Positions 25,519 to 38,974 of a stretch of DNA of 64,000 bases are shown here, piece by piece; the first letter of the stretch is position 1, and each line of letters opens with the position of its first letter. The position numbers were made by a program, and so were the translations under genes. This DNA is from Linepithema humile (taxonomy: Eukaryota > Arthropoda > Insecta > Hymenoptera > Formicidae). The notes below the pieces were generated by a model. It did not search any database. It saw only the letters and a program-made list of their open reading frames with translations, and was not told the origin of the DNA. The stretch is taken from contig NC_090129.1 of assembly GCF_040581485.1 (NCBI RefSeq), positions 4,636,501 through 4,700,500 on the forward strand. The letters run 5' to 3'.

Positions 25519-26000
25519 GAAAGGGTGAGGAAGGCCGTGACACGCGAATCCCTCACCGAAGCAAGGGATGTCGCGAGCGCGTTAACATGACGGATCAGCC
25601 GATCGGTATAACCAGCTCCGGTGTCTCTCGTAACGACGACGGCGGCTTGCGCAACTTTCTTCATTAGATGTCGTAAATATTTAATATATACCGTGAGCGG
25701 GAGTGCTGTCGACGGAGCGTTTGCATCCGCGCGTGTATATGCGTGTTATACATACGCGGAGGCAACCCCCCCTCCCCCCGCCCCTACCCACCTGACAAAC
25801 GTGGCCGACCAGGGTTCATCCTTATATGCGTGTACGTGGATATAAAATATATATATGTATATATACGCATTATATACTTATATACGTGCACGCATGTATG
25901 TACTCTTACGTTACGCTTCTCCATCTTTTTCTCCTCTTCCGTCTCTTCATCGTATCTCCCCCACCCCTCCCCCTCGTTCACTCCTTCCCTCTTTCGCGAG

Positions 26001-26010
26001 GTGTGTTGTG

Positions 26011-26051
<41 letters not shown>

Positions 26052-26052
26052 C
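26001..26052. repeat. (GT)n microsatellite
   Basis: About 50 bp of GT with interruptions at gttgtg and gtttgtg. Confidence 0.95.
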
Positions 26053-26692
26053 CGTTTACGTGCGTATCCGTATCGACTGGTGACCCCGTTAAGTTAGTTC
26101 GCTCGCTAACAGGCCTCGTTTGCCTCGCTCGCTCACTCTTACTTTCAGTTCGCGAGCGAAAGTAAAGGCCTAATAAAAAGCCTCGCAAACTGGTTTTTCA
26201 GGTATATCGCATGTTAATGCTAAGGAGATCCAGCCGCCGGCGCAGCCGGAGTGCCTCTATCGCCTATCGCTCTACTACCACCGCTGTCCCCCCTTAGAGC
26301 GCTCCCCCCCCCCTTCCTCCCTCTGCCCCTTCTCCTTCCTGGACGCCTCGCGACTCGAGAGGCTGCTGATCGCACCGCGACGAACCTATTTCGCGCCGCG
26401 TCTCCTCGCCTCGCGAGTTTCCGCAAACGCGAACTTCTGGGGAAAGCATCCTTCTTCTGGCACGGTTTGTTCGTTGATCAATACGAAATGTTTTGCATAT
26501 CGCCGTCGAGTGTCTACAATGCGCCGGATTTACGTGATTCGATTCTAAATTTTGACGAAATTCTATATGCTTTGCGACGTACGATGGGAGAAAATGATGA
26601 GGCACGTAATAAGAATGTTATTGTTATATTTCGTCAATTGTAAATATCTTCAAAATGCAACAAGATAATTGGTTATATAAATCTAAATTATG

Positions 26693-26950
26693 ATCTAATC
26701 GTTGTAGCTTACGATCGTTGAAACTTGTTGAATTTAACTTCCATCAAAAAAATTCTCTTGTTTCGCATACCTCAATTTTTATATTCGATAAGAAAACATT
26801 TGTTATATATAAATATATATATATATATGTATATTATCAATTGTAAAATATGTTGAAGACATAAAACGGGATCATGACGACGATAATGATAGGATCATAA
26901 TCCAAATTTGTTCTAATTATTGTAGTTTATGATCGTTGAACTTACATTGA
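26693..26950. repeat. Diverged direct repeat pair, ~220 bp apart
   Basis: A segment of about 35 bp (ctaatcgttgtagcttacgatcgttgaa-type) at about 26,695-26,730 recurs as a related copy (ctaattattgtagtttatgatcgttgaa-type) at about 26,913-26,948. Both are preceded by an ATGATC or ATCATAATC-like flank. The sequence between them includes a TA-rich run near 26,805-26,830. It may be a very old duplication. Confidence 0.6.
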
Positions 26951-29779
26951 CGGTTCAATATGTGTTTTATGTTGGAAAAATATAACGATCAACATGAAGC
27001 TTCGTATCGTGAACGCCTCCTAGAAGCGAGCTTCACTAATAACTTTAAGTTAAAGACATCGTACCGTGTCTCCTCTTTTGCGTCATATCCGAGCCACTCG
27101 CGGTGATCGGCAAATCAATCTACGATGAGAATCCAAGATGAGTCGGCTGTCGGCAAAATTAAAGCCTTCCGTTGTCTATAAAAGGCGACGAGCTCGTCGA
27201 ACGAATTCTAATTTTTTTTTTTTTTTTGTGCTCGTCGCTTCCCATCGCTTTTAAACGGCGACGCGAACGGACTCGCGAATAACGTTCAGCAAATATAAAT
27301 ACTTTTTCGTAAGTTATTTTTTTTTTTTTTTCGAACCTCTTGGTTCGTTTTATATGTAACATATATCGATACGTGATCTATTTCAGAATTTCGACTTAAC
27401 AGCACCTCGTAAATGACTTTTACGCTGTCATTTACTGTTGGGATGGTGATCGTGTATAATTATTATAAATTTAATTATTAAAAGAAATTTCTATACAAAA
27501 GTTTGGCACAATCTGGAGCTATTTGATAAGAGAATCACAATTATAAACCTAACCACAATTAGCCGGCGGATTTATCCAAAAGTGGTAGTAAGAAGTGAGA
27601 CTGATAGTTGTCAGAACTGCAAAATCAAACGATTATTTTTGTGCTGACAGATTGAACTTTGTTGATTCTTGTGGTGTTTTTATATATGATTTATTAAATA
27701 ACCGTTTCACACATTGAGAAGGAAGTGAAAAAACTTTTTGATAATTATTGTTCGCGCGTTTTTGTCTGATAGAAATTTTTGATAAAGAATTTGTGTAGAT
27801 GGCACGTTTATTAATCATTGTATTTATGTTGATTTGAACACGTGTCTAGAATTGAAAAAATTCACGCGAATAGACGGAACATGTGTCGACTTATCGAAAT
27901 AATTAACTGTGGCTGCGATAAGTTCCGGAGCTAATTGCCATGATCAAGGATACGTTGATTACAACTCAGCGATAAACGAGTGTAATATTGCAACTTTTGC
28001 AGATAGAATGTAGATAGAATACCATTACACACATCTATAGTAAGAGAGATAATGATACGAAGCAGATATATATATATATATATGTGTGTATATGTATTCT
28101 ATATATGGAAAAAATCTCGACAAGTTTGCAATTAATCAACGTGAAAGCTAATTCGTTTATAGATATAGATTTAATCAATCGCGTTAATCAAAATTTAATA
28201 TTAGCGAAGAAGAAAAAAAAGGAATGGGTACAAGAAGTGTTAATCGAGTGATTTTTCGTTTACTTTTATGTCGGCAACATTTTGATAGCTCGCACGTTGA
28301 ATCGAATAAAAGTTGAAAATTAATATAGACTCGATATATTAAAGTTAATACACACATTATGCGTAAATTTGAGATAATAATTTTCCTCAAGTACATAATA
28401 ACGACCGAAGAACCGAACTGCGATCTTCAGGCTGCATATTATCATGTTAATCGTTACGACGGAGAAAAAGAGAGAAAAAATACGGCGTATCGACAGCATT
28501 ACAACGTTTAAGGAAATAAAACGATATTAATAGCGTCGTGCCGGGATCGTCGTGAAATTAACAGTATAAGAGGAAGGATCAAAATGAGAATATCTTCATA
28601 CGCGAGTATAAATTAAAGTGAATACCCAAAAAGACTGACGGAACGAGAAGATTTAAAAGACTTAATCTTTTTATTCGAGCAATTTAAATTTACAGTGCTC
28701 TTGCGATTTTGTTAAAATGTCGAATTGAATATACCTTCGAAAAGAAATCTTAAAGGGAGAAAACGTTCTGAAAACTTTGTAAATTTTAAAAGCGTGCAAT
28801 AAAACATAAATTAAGATTGTTATGAAAGTATTCGTGAAGCGCGTAAAGTAAAAAGGTAAAGATTTTAATTAGTAAAATGTGCAAAAGAATATATATATAT
28901 ATATGATCGTTGTGTTTATGTGATTGATTCTTCCAATCAAATTCTGTAAACTCGAGAGACTGAAGCGAATCCGGAAGGAGTCGAGTCCTTCGCCCTCTCG
29001 AAATCGATCGTCATCAATAATTTCGTTCTCTCGTTATGTTTGTCTTTCATTGTCAATCGTGACACCCCCTGATTTTTCATTTAAGCGCTTTAAGCTCCAC
29101 GGTTTTTTTTTCCTTTTTTATATCTATGTACTATATATATATGTATGCATATATTTCTTGAAAGGTATGGAGGACACACACGTCCATGTTACATTATCGT
29201 TATATTTTAATACAAGAAAATGCGACACTAATAAATCTATCTCTATTAATATGTGTAACGCCTAATGAAACGCTCTATAACGTAATTAAATGGTAATTAA
29301 AGAAAACCTAGCACAGCCGCAGAGAAAGGAGAGGTGTATTAAAAATAAAAAAAGAACGCTACTATCGTCCTTAGTGTTTACTAGATTACTCGTTACGACT
29401 TTTAATCCTTTAGTAAGTCCTAAACTACTACGCGCGCGCGCAAAAGAGGGAGAAAGAGAAGGAAGAACAATCGGAGGGTGCCGAGGGACTTAGAAACGAC
29501 GTTAAATGACACGGGGAGACGGATATACATATATGTACATACATATACTTTACGTACACGTCAATAGAAGTAAAACATATATACGTATATATAACTACGT
29601 CCAGAGACGAGTTAAGAGCAGTTTGGGGGCACGCGCCCGGGGAAATCGCGTCCTAAATAGAAGGGGGGCAAGGTTTAATAAGGGGTCCAAAAACAATCGG
29701 GGGAAATCGCGGTCAGCTCGCCTTTCCCGCGACGAACATTTTCTAATTTCTAATTTCCGTACGTAGCGTCTTCTTCTTG

Positions 29780-29800
29780 TTTTTTTTTTTTTTTTTTTTT
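29780..29800. repeat. Poly-T tract (T21)
   Basis: A T homopolymer in the TENT5 3' flank. Confidence 0.9.
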
Positions 29801-29958
29801 AAAGACACGAGACAACGTCGCCGAGACTTAACTCGCCGCTGGACTCGTCCGCACGTCGTGCATATGTGTGTGTGCGCATACTCGAATCAAGGTACATGCA
29901 TTGCCTCGTTCACGATATACGCGAATACGTTCGCCGCGATCGGCTGGAAAAGAGAGGG

Positions 29959-29963
<5 letters not shown>

Positions 29964-30032
<69 letters not shown>
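29964..30032. repeat. (GA)n microsatellite, ~69 bp
   Basis: Nearly pure GA with one aaag interruption. Frames across it are RE/ER/SL dipeptide repeats and are not genes. Confidence 0.97.
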
Positions 30033-30605
30033 TATTGCGAACCCTTTTGCAATTTTAGGGTAACCCCGGCGAAATACGCCTAAATACGCGGAAATCGCGC
30101 ATACCTACACGTTCGTATGTATACATATATTCGAGGATCCTTCGAGTCGACGTCGCTCGGAATCTGTGAGAGATAATCAACACTCGCGTCGACTTGGCGA
30201 GCTCACACTCTATACGGTACACGCATTGCATGGGCGCACAGCGATAAAAATTGCGATAACATTGATTCAATTTGGCTAAAACGATGTTAAAGCTGACCGA
30301 TCAGTTCGGTCTGCTGCGCGAAGGCGATTTTAAAGATTCGAAATATTTCTTGAATTGGTTGTGATTGTATATAGTTAGCCTTTGACTGTGTTAGTTAACG
30401 TTAGATAAGTAAATAACTATTATATCGTAAGTGAATAAATATAGATTAAATGAATAACAAAAAAAATTGAGAAAAGCTATTAAAATTACAAACAATTACA
30501 AATTGCTGTTGACTTTCGTAACGCTAGACTTGTAATAAGGATAAGGTATGAATTAGTAAATAAGTGCGGGAACAGCGACGTCGACTTGATTGGATTCGCG
30601 ACAAA

Positions 30606-30657
30606 TAAATAATAATAATAATAATAATAATAACAGTAATAATAATAATAATAATAA
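30606..30657. repeat. (AAT)n trinucleotide repeat
   Basis: AAT/TAA units with a single cag interruption. The antisense frame reads as poly-Tyr and is rejected as coding. Confidence 0.95.
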
Positions 30658-30722
30658 AAGTAATGATAAGACCTCTCGAGATAAACAATATTCTTGCCTC
30701 GTCCGTTAATTAAATGCGACAC

Positions 30723-33700
30723 GTGTGGAAGGTAAGATCATCTGGCCCCAAATATTTCATGAAAATCATAAGACTCGTATAAAGTATGTGTATAAAGGCA
30801 ACGCTATTTTTTGTGGCTAGATTAAGATGTAAAATAATAAAAAGGAGAAAAATTCTATGCGAAAATTGAATTCTATCGGTCTATAGTTGAAGGTAGTTGA
30901 TATAAATTAGATATAAAATAATTAAATTTGCGAGAAAAGATCTATCTGTAAAATCTAATAATCGTTTTCTTGTACGACATCGTCGCTCTACGATCGTCAT
31001 GAAGACACACAAGCGCGATTGGCTAACAATTCTGATAATCGACTCGCGCGATTGCCGCGAGTGCTTAAAATTAACATCATTTGATAATGTGTGATTTCAC
31101 GTACCATCGGATTGCGGATTTTAGCCAACAGCGAGTAGATCCGTAATTAGCGATTATAGTTTTAGATGCCATCGTGAGCGGCGAACGAATCGAGATTGCC
31201 TTGCGAATGAAATGCTTTAATTTGACAAGTTACAGAATGAAAACTCCGGTGAGCCGTTACACAGCGCGTACGTTATTTAGCGCGGAGCCGCACGCATAGC
31301 TAATTAGATAATTACGACTGCAAATTGTCGGGAAAATACATCAGCGCGAGCGCACCTTCACTGGGTCAATTCGACTACTCGCGCTAATTGGTCCACAGCG
31401 GGTACTCGGACGGCCGAGACAGCAAATAATTGAGTAATCCGAATTTATTCAGTTGTTCGGCAAGACTTAACCAACATTGTAGATTGTTGGTTGCCACTTC
31501 ACTTGCCTCTCTTATACGAATGATTCAAACGCTGGATATAAAATAATTTTACAGTCACAGCGAGTGTAATTTATGGAAGTGCCGGCGGAAATTCTTTTCA
31601 ATTTATTAATAACATCAATTTATAAAGAGTGATAATTCTTATTAATCAATCATTATTCCTGATAAATTAACTTGATTTATCTGTTGTGCAATACTGATAG
31701 AAAAAAAAAAAAAATCAAAGAATCAGTTTTTTTGAGATCATCGTTTTCGTATATTTTCTTAAAATTTTACGGCATTTTCGTGATCGATGATATTCGACAC
31801 GCTATTCGCTTGCTGAGTGCTCGCGCGGACTTTATCAAATAAGATTAATAAACGAGTCGCGCTGCTCGATCCTCTCATGCCCAATTGATTATCGATTAAA
31901 TTCGATAATTACGCGTTGATCGTGACAATGTCATACCGTAAAAATTTCCTCTACTTCTGTAATGTGCATTAATCGATGTTTGCATTATCTAAAAATTATA
32001 CTTAACCTATAGCAATAATAAATGCAAATATGATTTGTAGAGCGCGATTTAATAAATATGGAATAAAATAAAAATTGCAAGGAGCTAATATCTTTAATCT
32101 GATATTTAAAGTTCATCGAAAAGTCAATCCTTTCATTTCCCGTTGCAGTCGCAAAAATAAATTTAATTAATTACAAATTTATGTAATTGTGCAATTAAGA
32201 TTAGTAAGATCAGTTTCTACGAGTCGCAATATCCTTTTCCCAGTAATCACTCATTCGCGTATATGAACAAAAAAAAAGTTGATTTTTTTATATATTTTAT
32301 CGTTTCGTCGAATTTGTTGCTATCGTTCATCTTTGATGCAGATTTCTGATAACGGATTGCGATTAAACCGTACTTACGATTATGTCTCCTTATCCTTGAT
32401 TTTCAATTGTAAATCGAAGTTTATACACACTTGCTTTCATTGTGACATTGAGATATCTCTACCGCTTTATTCAGATTAGAAGTGGAATTTCGGGGCAACG
32501 CACGATATCGAGTCATCGAAGATAATTATCGAGTAATCTCTTCTGGATAATTTCGAAATACCAGTAATTTTGATTGACATACGCGAAGATCACGTGGCAT
32601 GAGAGGCGCGTAGTGCGGCTTACGATATTAAACATCGATGATAGTTTCCGTTTCTGTCGTGATGGATCCTCAGTGATGCCAGATATGCTCTTCAAAGATT
32701 TCTTTTATACGAGCCGAATCAAATTCCTCGCGGCGGATCCAAGAAAGAGGTTTTCACCGCAAAAAAAAAAGAGAAAACTGAAAAAAAAGTAAAAAAAAAA
32801 AAGGATACGCGCGAAGGAGGGAAAAATCGAATAAGTGCGAAGAGAACGAACTTGTGCGAAAAAGAATTTTTTCTCGGATGTTTACACGATAAAAACCTTC
32901 TTCCTTATCTTCTGGTTCCTCAAGAAAAGTCGAGTCAAAGAAATGGCGCGTTCCTGATCTGGCATCACTAACGGGGAAATAAACGGCTCGATCCTCCGGA
33001 AGTGCACGCCGTTTCCGGTCGCTCCAAGACAATCGGCTCGAGAATCATTGGGCCCCCTCCCCCTCGTTCTCGTTGTTTGGCGTTACAACGATCCTGCTTG
33101 ATCGATGAAACTAAAATAAACTGATTTCGATTGTACCGGATGTGGTGTAAAATCGCCTTTTTTTCTATCGTTTTCTATTTATTGTATTTATTTAATTATT
33201 TTTATCCCTCACATATCATGGAAGATATTTCGATCGAGATCGTTGCATCGCTTTTTGCAAGGAACGACGTTGATGGCAGAGCAAATTTATGTTGATTTTG
33301 CAAGAGCGACCAATTGAAGATCGCGCGACGTGATGCGTTCTCTTCCGATTTTGTAGCTTGCATGCGAGAGGAAAAGCGCGCCACATCGATAAACCGCGGT
33401 TTGCTCGATAATTCTGCGATGATCGAAGCTACATTTGTAATTCAATTAATTGAGCAGAGGTATGTGAATGGAAATGCGAATTTCGGCTACAACAATATTT
33501 CAACGCAGCGTACTAAAGAGAGATCTCGTCCCTTCAACCATCCATTACAATTAAGTTATTACACTGATTAATGGCTGTAGTAGCCATTACTAGCGGCTAG
33601 ATAAGTATAGTAACTGCGTTACGTGTATGTGTGTGCGTATGTGTGCATGTGTGTGCGCGCGCGTCTAAACCCAGGATTGCTGCGATGTGTAGCAGCGACG

Positions 33701-36700
33701 TAGTAATATCATAGTGCACTATATGATATTGTAACGAGAAATATCGTTGTGGCCGTAATTCGCGATAAGAAGCACCGCGCGTGCACCGATCGCGCTTTCC
33801 TCTCCGATGCACGATCATGCGATTTAATCCGGAAACGAGTGAATCGCGGAAGACGCTCTTTTCGATTTCGGATAAGAAGCAACAAAGGACACAGAGATCC
33901 CGCGTGGTTTCAAGTCCGGACTGATGACGCCGGAAGCTCTCGACGGTCCTGAGACGTCCGTCTAGACTTCCGGCGATCGATTGGAGCGGCCGCGACGCCA
34001 CACAGGAGGATCGCGCTTTCGTATTATTTTTTTTTCCTCGCTTCTCCTCGCGCTTTTCCCTTTCCCGTCCTGCGGTATCCACTTTTTAACTCGAACGTTC
34101 CTCTTCGTTTCTCGTTCAGTCGTTTATTATCGGTTCTCGCCATCTTCCTCTCTTCAGATTCTCCTCGCGACGACCGGATCGACGGTCGATCTTAGGTTTA
34201 CACACATACACACACTTGTAACACGACACACAAATGTACCTAATATGTATACACACACACATCCACACAATGCGAAGAAAAAAAAAAACAAGAAACAACA
34301 ACGACGCACGCATATCGCGCGTACGGAATTTACGATGGTTATTGTTAACGAATGATTTACTGGTAATAATAATTATAATATTAAAGTTAACATTATCCGT
34401 TTGTATTTTAAGAAGGAGAATGTAAAATGGAAGGAAAGTGAAAGTGACAGAGAGAAAGAGAGTGCGAAAGAAAGGAAGTGAGAGAGAGAGGGAGAGAGCT
34501 ATCTATTTCGTGCGATATCCGAGAGCATTAGTGGGCGCCAATCTGGTAAATTTCTTTTTTTATTTCTCTGACTTGCCCATGATTATATATATATATTCCC
34601 ATATATAAAAATGTTATAAGAATACCTATAAAAAGTGAAAATAAATATCATGTAAACACCGAGAATACAAATTACGTCATTTATACATTTTCCTGCTTCT
34701 TTTGCGTACCTTTTGCGTACCTTTGCGAGCATTATTAAATTATGCTATCCATTTTTTATTCTTGATTTAAACATACTACAAAATGCGGAGAGTAGTCTCA
34801 TTTTTAAATAGATTAAAATGTTTTAATATTAAAGTGCTGAGAAAAGATTTTAGAAATATTTAATTTACCGTTTAAATTTGCTGTTTTTATTATATTTGAA
34901 AATCACACGCATGATACAGTTTTGTATGATAAAACATTATGTAAAATTAAAAAACAAATCTTTTACACTGAATTAATATTTATAAAGTAATATGTGAGAA
35001 AATTTTATATATTAATTTGGAATTTTTATTGTGGAAATGTAGTTAATAGTTCATATTAACTCGTTTTTAGCCGATTAAATTTCCAATACGGCAATAGATG
35101 GCAAAATCTTGTTTTTCTCTCATTTATTTCCAAATAAAATTTTTTCAAGAAACCATTTAATGCGATGCTTAATTACTAAAGTATTTAAAAATTAAAAGTT
35201 TAAAATAAAAAAAATTACATTAACGATAAATGCTATTTTTCTGTTGACGATTTAAAACAACATTGAATTAAAATATTTTTTGAGAGAATTCTAAATTTTT
35301 AACTGAAAAAATACGATAGTTTTAAAGTAATTTATGTGTAAAATATATGTCAAATATATTTATGAATGCAAATATAATTTATTTTAGAATGCATAAATAA
35401 AAATGTGATCAAAATTTCGTGAAAACTCTACTGAAAAAATATTTGGCAAATCTGAAATATTAGAGCGAAAAAGTTAAGTAATTATCAATGTCCGACGCTG
35501 AAATAGCAACTGTTTCTTTCGACTCGGTTTGCAGTATCCGTTTAGAAGGATATCCGGTGAATCAGAAATGCGTATATATTATGCTTGTCGAATAAATTTT
35601 GCGCAACAATATAGAGGTCGAATAAATCAACATGATGTTATGCAGTTTCATCGATTCATCGAAGGAAAGAGGCACACGCCTCTGCGAAATTCCATATTCA
35701 CCAATTCGCGGCCTGCGAACTTTTGAAAACTAATGAAATTGTCTGGAACACACTTATCATAACATTTCTGCTCGATTGGTCACGGCCACTTTCGATGCCG
35801 ATTAGACGCATAATTAAATATGCATATCGTTTTCATTTTTAGCCGCGAACCCACTCAACTGTTGTTGCTATATTTGCAGCTGCGAGCAACTAGTAGCTAT
35901 ATGAGTTAAGGCGTGCTTTTCTAAACCGGTATTCGGAAACCGAATCCCGTTTTATCATAACTTGTTACGGTGGCGTGTAATTAAACTTGTTTCTCGGTGG
36001 CGTGAAGTGGCGGTGCGATTATGGATTCAGACTGATCGAAAGTACAATCGCGTCGTGACATTCACTCGCGACAGTTTCGCAATGCGGCATGCACGGCAAT
36101 TAATTTCAATATGAATTGTTTTATCCGTTCTATAACGGATTCGTATTGTTATGCGTGTACGCGTGTGCGTGTTCTAGAGGCCAACCGATCAAATAAAACC
36201 TACGGCATGTGCCGTGATGCAACGCGTCGAATAAATTTCTCCTTCGCACCCACGATTTCCCGAATGCTGCTGCATTTGTTGCACAAGCGCGCCGCAAAAT
36301 TTCGAATGCAATCGTGTCGAAATGAAACGCTAGATCGTTTTAGTTGTTTACTTTCGTTTTCTCTTGCAAATATAAATCGAAGTCGTCGCTATTTCGTCTT
36401 TCGAAGATTCTCGTGGCTTTCGAGACTGACTATTAATGATTTATTTTATTTGTCGGCAGAAGAGTCTTGTAAAAATGTTTTTATCTGCTTTTAAAATTCT
36501 GTCTACATTGTTAAAAATGGAAATATTTTGGGAAAAAATTTATGGAGTCTGCTCGGTAGTAAAAATAAAAATTATATTTTCGACTATAAACCGGTTTTCA
36601 GACAAAATTATGTATAATGTTGGATCAATGTCTAGACCGCTGACATGAATGCCTAACCTAACTTAACTATTCTGATTTAAACCTACATTCGCCCAGATAT

Positions 36701-38886
36701 ATGTTTAGATTTATTACATTTATCTAAAATTGCACAGGGAATCATATACAGCGATTAACATGTAAATAACAACAAGCAAAGTTTTATGACAGTAAATAGT
36801 GTCAAGTACAGAGATTTTATAATATTTGAATGTGAATAATGCAGAATAAAACTTGATAGCAAATTATCTAGATGGCTAAGAAAAGACTGACTGCGCTCAC
36901 ATTGTGAATCAGGAGTACCTATTATAGTTGTCACAATGAGCGCGCGCTCGTTGAATTATCCTTTGTTGCGCAAAACAGCGCAAAATTTAGACGCAACAAT
37001 GTTTGCAACATTACGTTGAGGTATTCCGCACTCGGGATCGATCAATAATAAACTCTATAATATTGAAGGCAGTCGAATGATCGAACGATCGATCGATCTC
37101 TATCAGATCGGTCAGCCAGTCAATTTGCATTCTATTTTAAATCTCGTTCTGATTTATATTTTTCACCGTCTTTGTCGCAATATTTTGAAATTCTCAAATT
37201 ATCGAGATGTCTGTCAAGAATGCGGCTTAACCGGATGGATGTTACTTATAAGATGATCGCGTATATTGATGAGCCAAAGTTTCACAATTCGCAATCGATG
37301 TGCTTCATCTCAATTTAAATTAAATCATAGAAATAAATTTAATCGTGCCGGCAGGATCGAAAAGATCTATCGATGCATAGTTCGGGATGCGATCGGCATT
37401 TCGATGTAAAAACGCTCGACAAGAACTTGTAATTACTGGAATTCTTGTAATTTATGATCGCGTGATTTGCGAGCTGTTACCTTTAGTTGGCCAATTAGTC
37501 TGAATTCCTCGTTTAAAAGTGTAGATTAACAATTTCCGAATATTTTACGTATTTTAATGCAATAATGTGGTGTTAAAAAATCTCTTTCAATATTTCCTAC
37601 TGAATTATCAAAATTATCATGTTATTGACAATTTGAAAACATTATTCACACAGAATTGTGTGCAAATATGTATATTAAATACATCTTTTATTTAGCATTA
37701 TTAATAGCAGAGAACTATATCTATTATAAAATAAATAAGCATGTAAAAAATCTGAAAAATTAATTACTCTTACAGAATACATATGATCGGTTTATAAGAA
37801 ACTTATATAAATAATCAATTTTAGCCATCTATGCTGAAATACTAAAGGAGTTGGATAATAGATAAGTAATCAAACAGTGTAAAGTCTAATTTATCGCAGG
37901 TTTACGTCAGCCGTGATCTTTAAGTCGATCAGTCCGAACTATCTGACCGCTCGATTGCCGCGATGCCGTCAATTTCGGTTCGCGCGATTACTATTACGCA
38001 AGGCCAACGAAAAGTTTCAGCTAGTGTTACGACATCGTGATAGGCTGAATTCTTGGTCGTCGCGGTCAGTTGATCCGCGGAATGCGTCCGTACGCGTTGC
38101 GGTTCCGCGATTGAGACTCGTAAAATACACTTTTCATACGTCGGCATACATTTGCATAAATAACGAGCGATATCACATATTGGTGAGGCGTTATCACGAA
38201 TGAATTTCGTATGGTGATTAAAGGGGACCTAAGGTGACTGCATACTGCTGAGCTCGATTATCTTGCATGTTAAAGCGATAAAACGTTCCATTTATGCGGT
38301 TCCGAGACTTCTGTTGACTCTCTAACGTAAATTAATGGCACCGTAAATGTCAAAATCTTCAAACCTTTTTCCTTATAGCATCTTATATTTTGCTACATTG
38401 TGACATTTAGTGACCACAGATTAGTCATCGGTTTGATTTATAAATAATTTGAACAGTTATACATATTCATAATTTTCTAAAAAAACAATTCTTCCATAAA
38501 AATGCAAAATTATGTTGCAGGATTTTACAAAATTCTTCCATAGATTTTTAGTTCTTTTTCAATCACTAAATGTATAATTAATATTCTGTCTAGATGTTCT
38601 TGTCACGCGTGCTACGAATAAAGACACAGATTTGGGAAAACCCACGCGTCTGACCAGATCATTGTTATCGGATCTTGATGTGAAAAGAATGCAGAGCACA
38701 AAAGCAAAGTTGAGAAGTGATTAATTGACCGAAAAAAATGATAAATGATCCTGCACATGAATTAATTTAATCGTGATAGATACTTATATGTTTGTTGACT
38801 GCGAAATATCAACGTTAATTAATCTCAATTTTCGTCAAATGATATTTACCGTAGCTGTTCATTTTCATTCAGATTATATTGGTTCA
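30723..38886. other. Intergenic DNA, no supported gene
   Basis: Mostly AT-rich with CpG-rich pockets (about 31.2-31.4, 33.8-34.2 and 37.9-38.2 kb). Frames reach at most 161 codons (33,597-34,082, minus, across a CA/GT repeat) and lack splice logic or recognisable motifs. A short CCTAACCTAAC string at 36,651-36,665 resembles insect telomeric TTAGG units but has only two. Confidence 0.5.
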
Positions 38887-38974
38887 GATTATATTAAGCA
38901 TATGCGATATTGGTGATTATATTAAGCATATGTGATATTGGTGATTATATATATTAAGCATATGTGATATTGGT
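38887..38974. repeat. Three-copy tandem repeat, 28-32 bp unit
   Basis: The unit gattatattaagcatatg followed by cgatattggt occurs at 38,887-38,914, 38,915-38,942 (g/c to t change) and 38,943-38,974 (with an extra atat). A broken fourth unit (gattatatttgg) follows. The copies are almost identical, so the expansion is recent. Confidence 0.95.

Larger units (their letters stand above)
23074..30722 (+). other. TENT5 3' flank, possible long 3' UTR
   Basis: No downstream coding exon is seen. The block is dense in simple repeats: GCC (23,110-23,155), A18 (25,501-25,518), GT (26,001-26,052), T21 (29,780-29,800), GA (29,964-30,032) and AAT (30,606-30,657). An AATAAA signal about 740 bp after the stop (23,816-23,821) could end a short mRNA, and further ATTAAA/AATAAA words occur downstream. 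Vertebrate TENT5 genes have long 3' UTRs, so a long one here is plausible, but nothing in the sequence proves transcription. Confidence 0.35.

Noticed and set aside
29777..30063. RE/ER and SL dipeptide-repeat frames
   Set aside because: Pure translation of the GA microsatellite.
36651..36665. CCTAACCTAAC telomere-like string
   Set aside because: Only two units of the insect TTAGG repeat, so too short to suggest an interstitial telomere.
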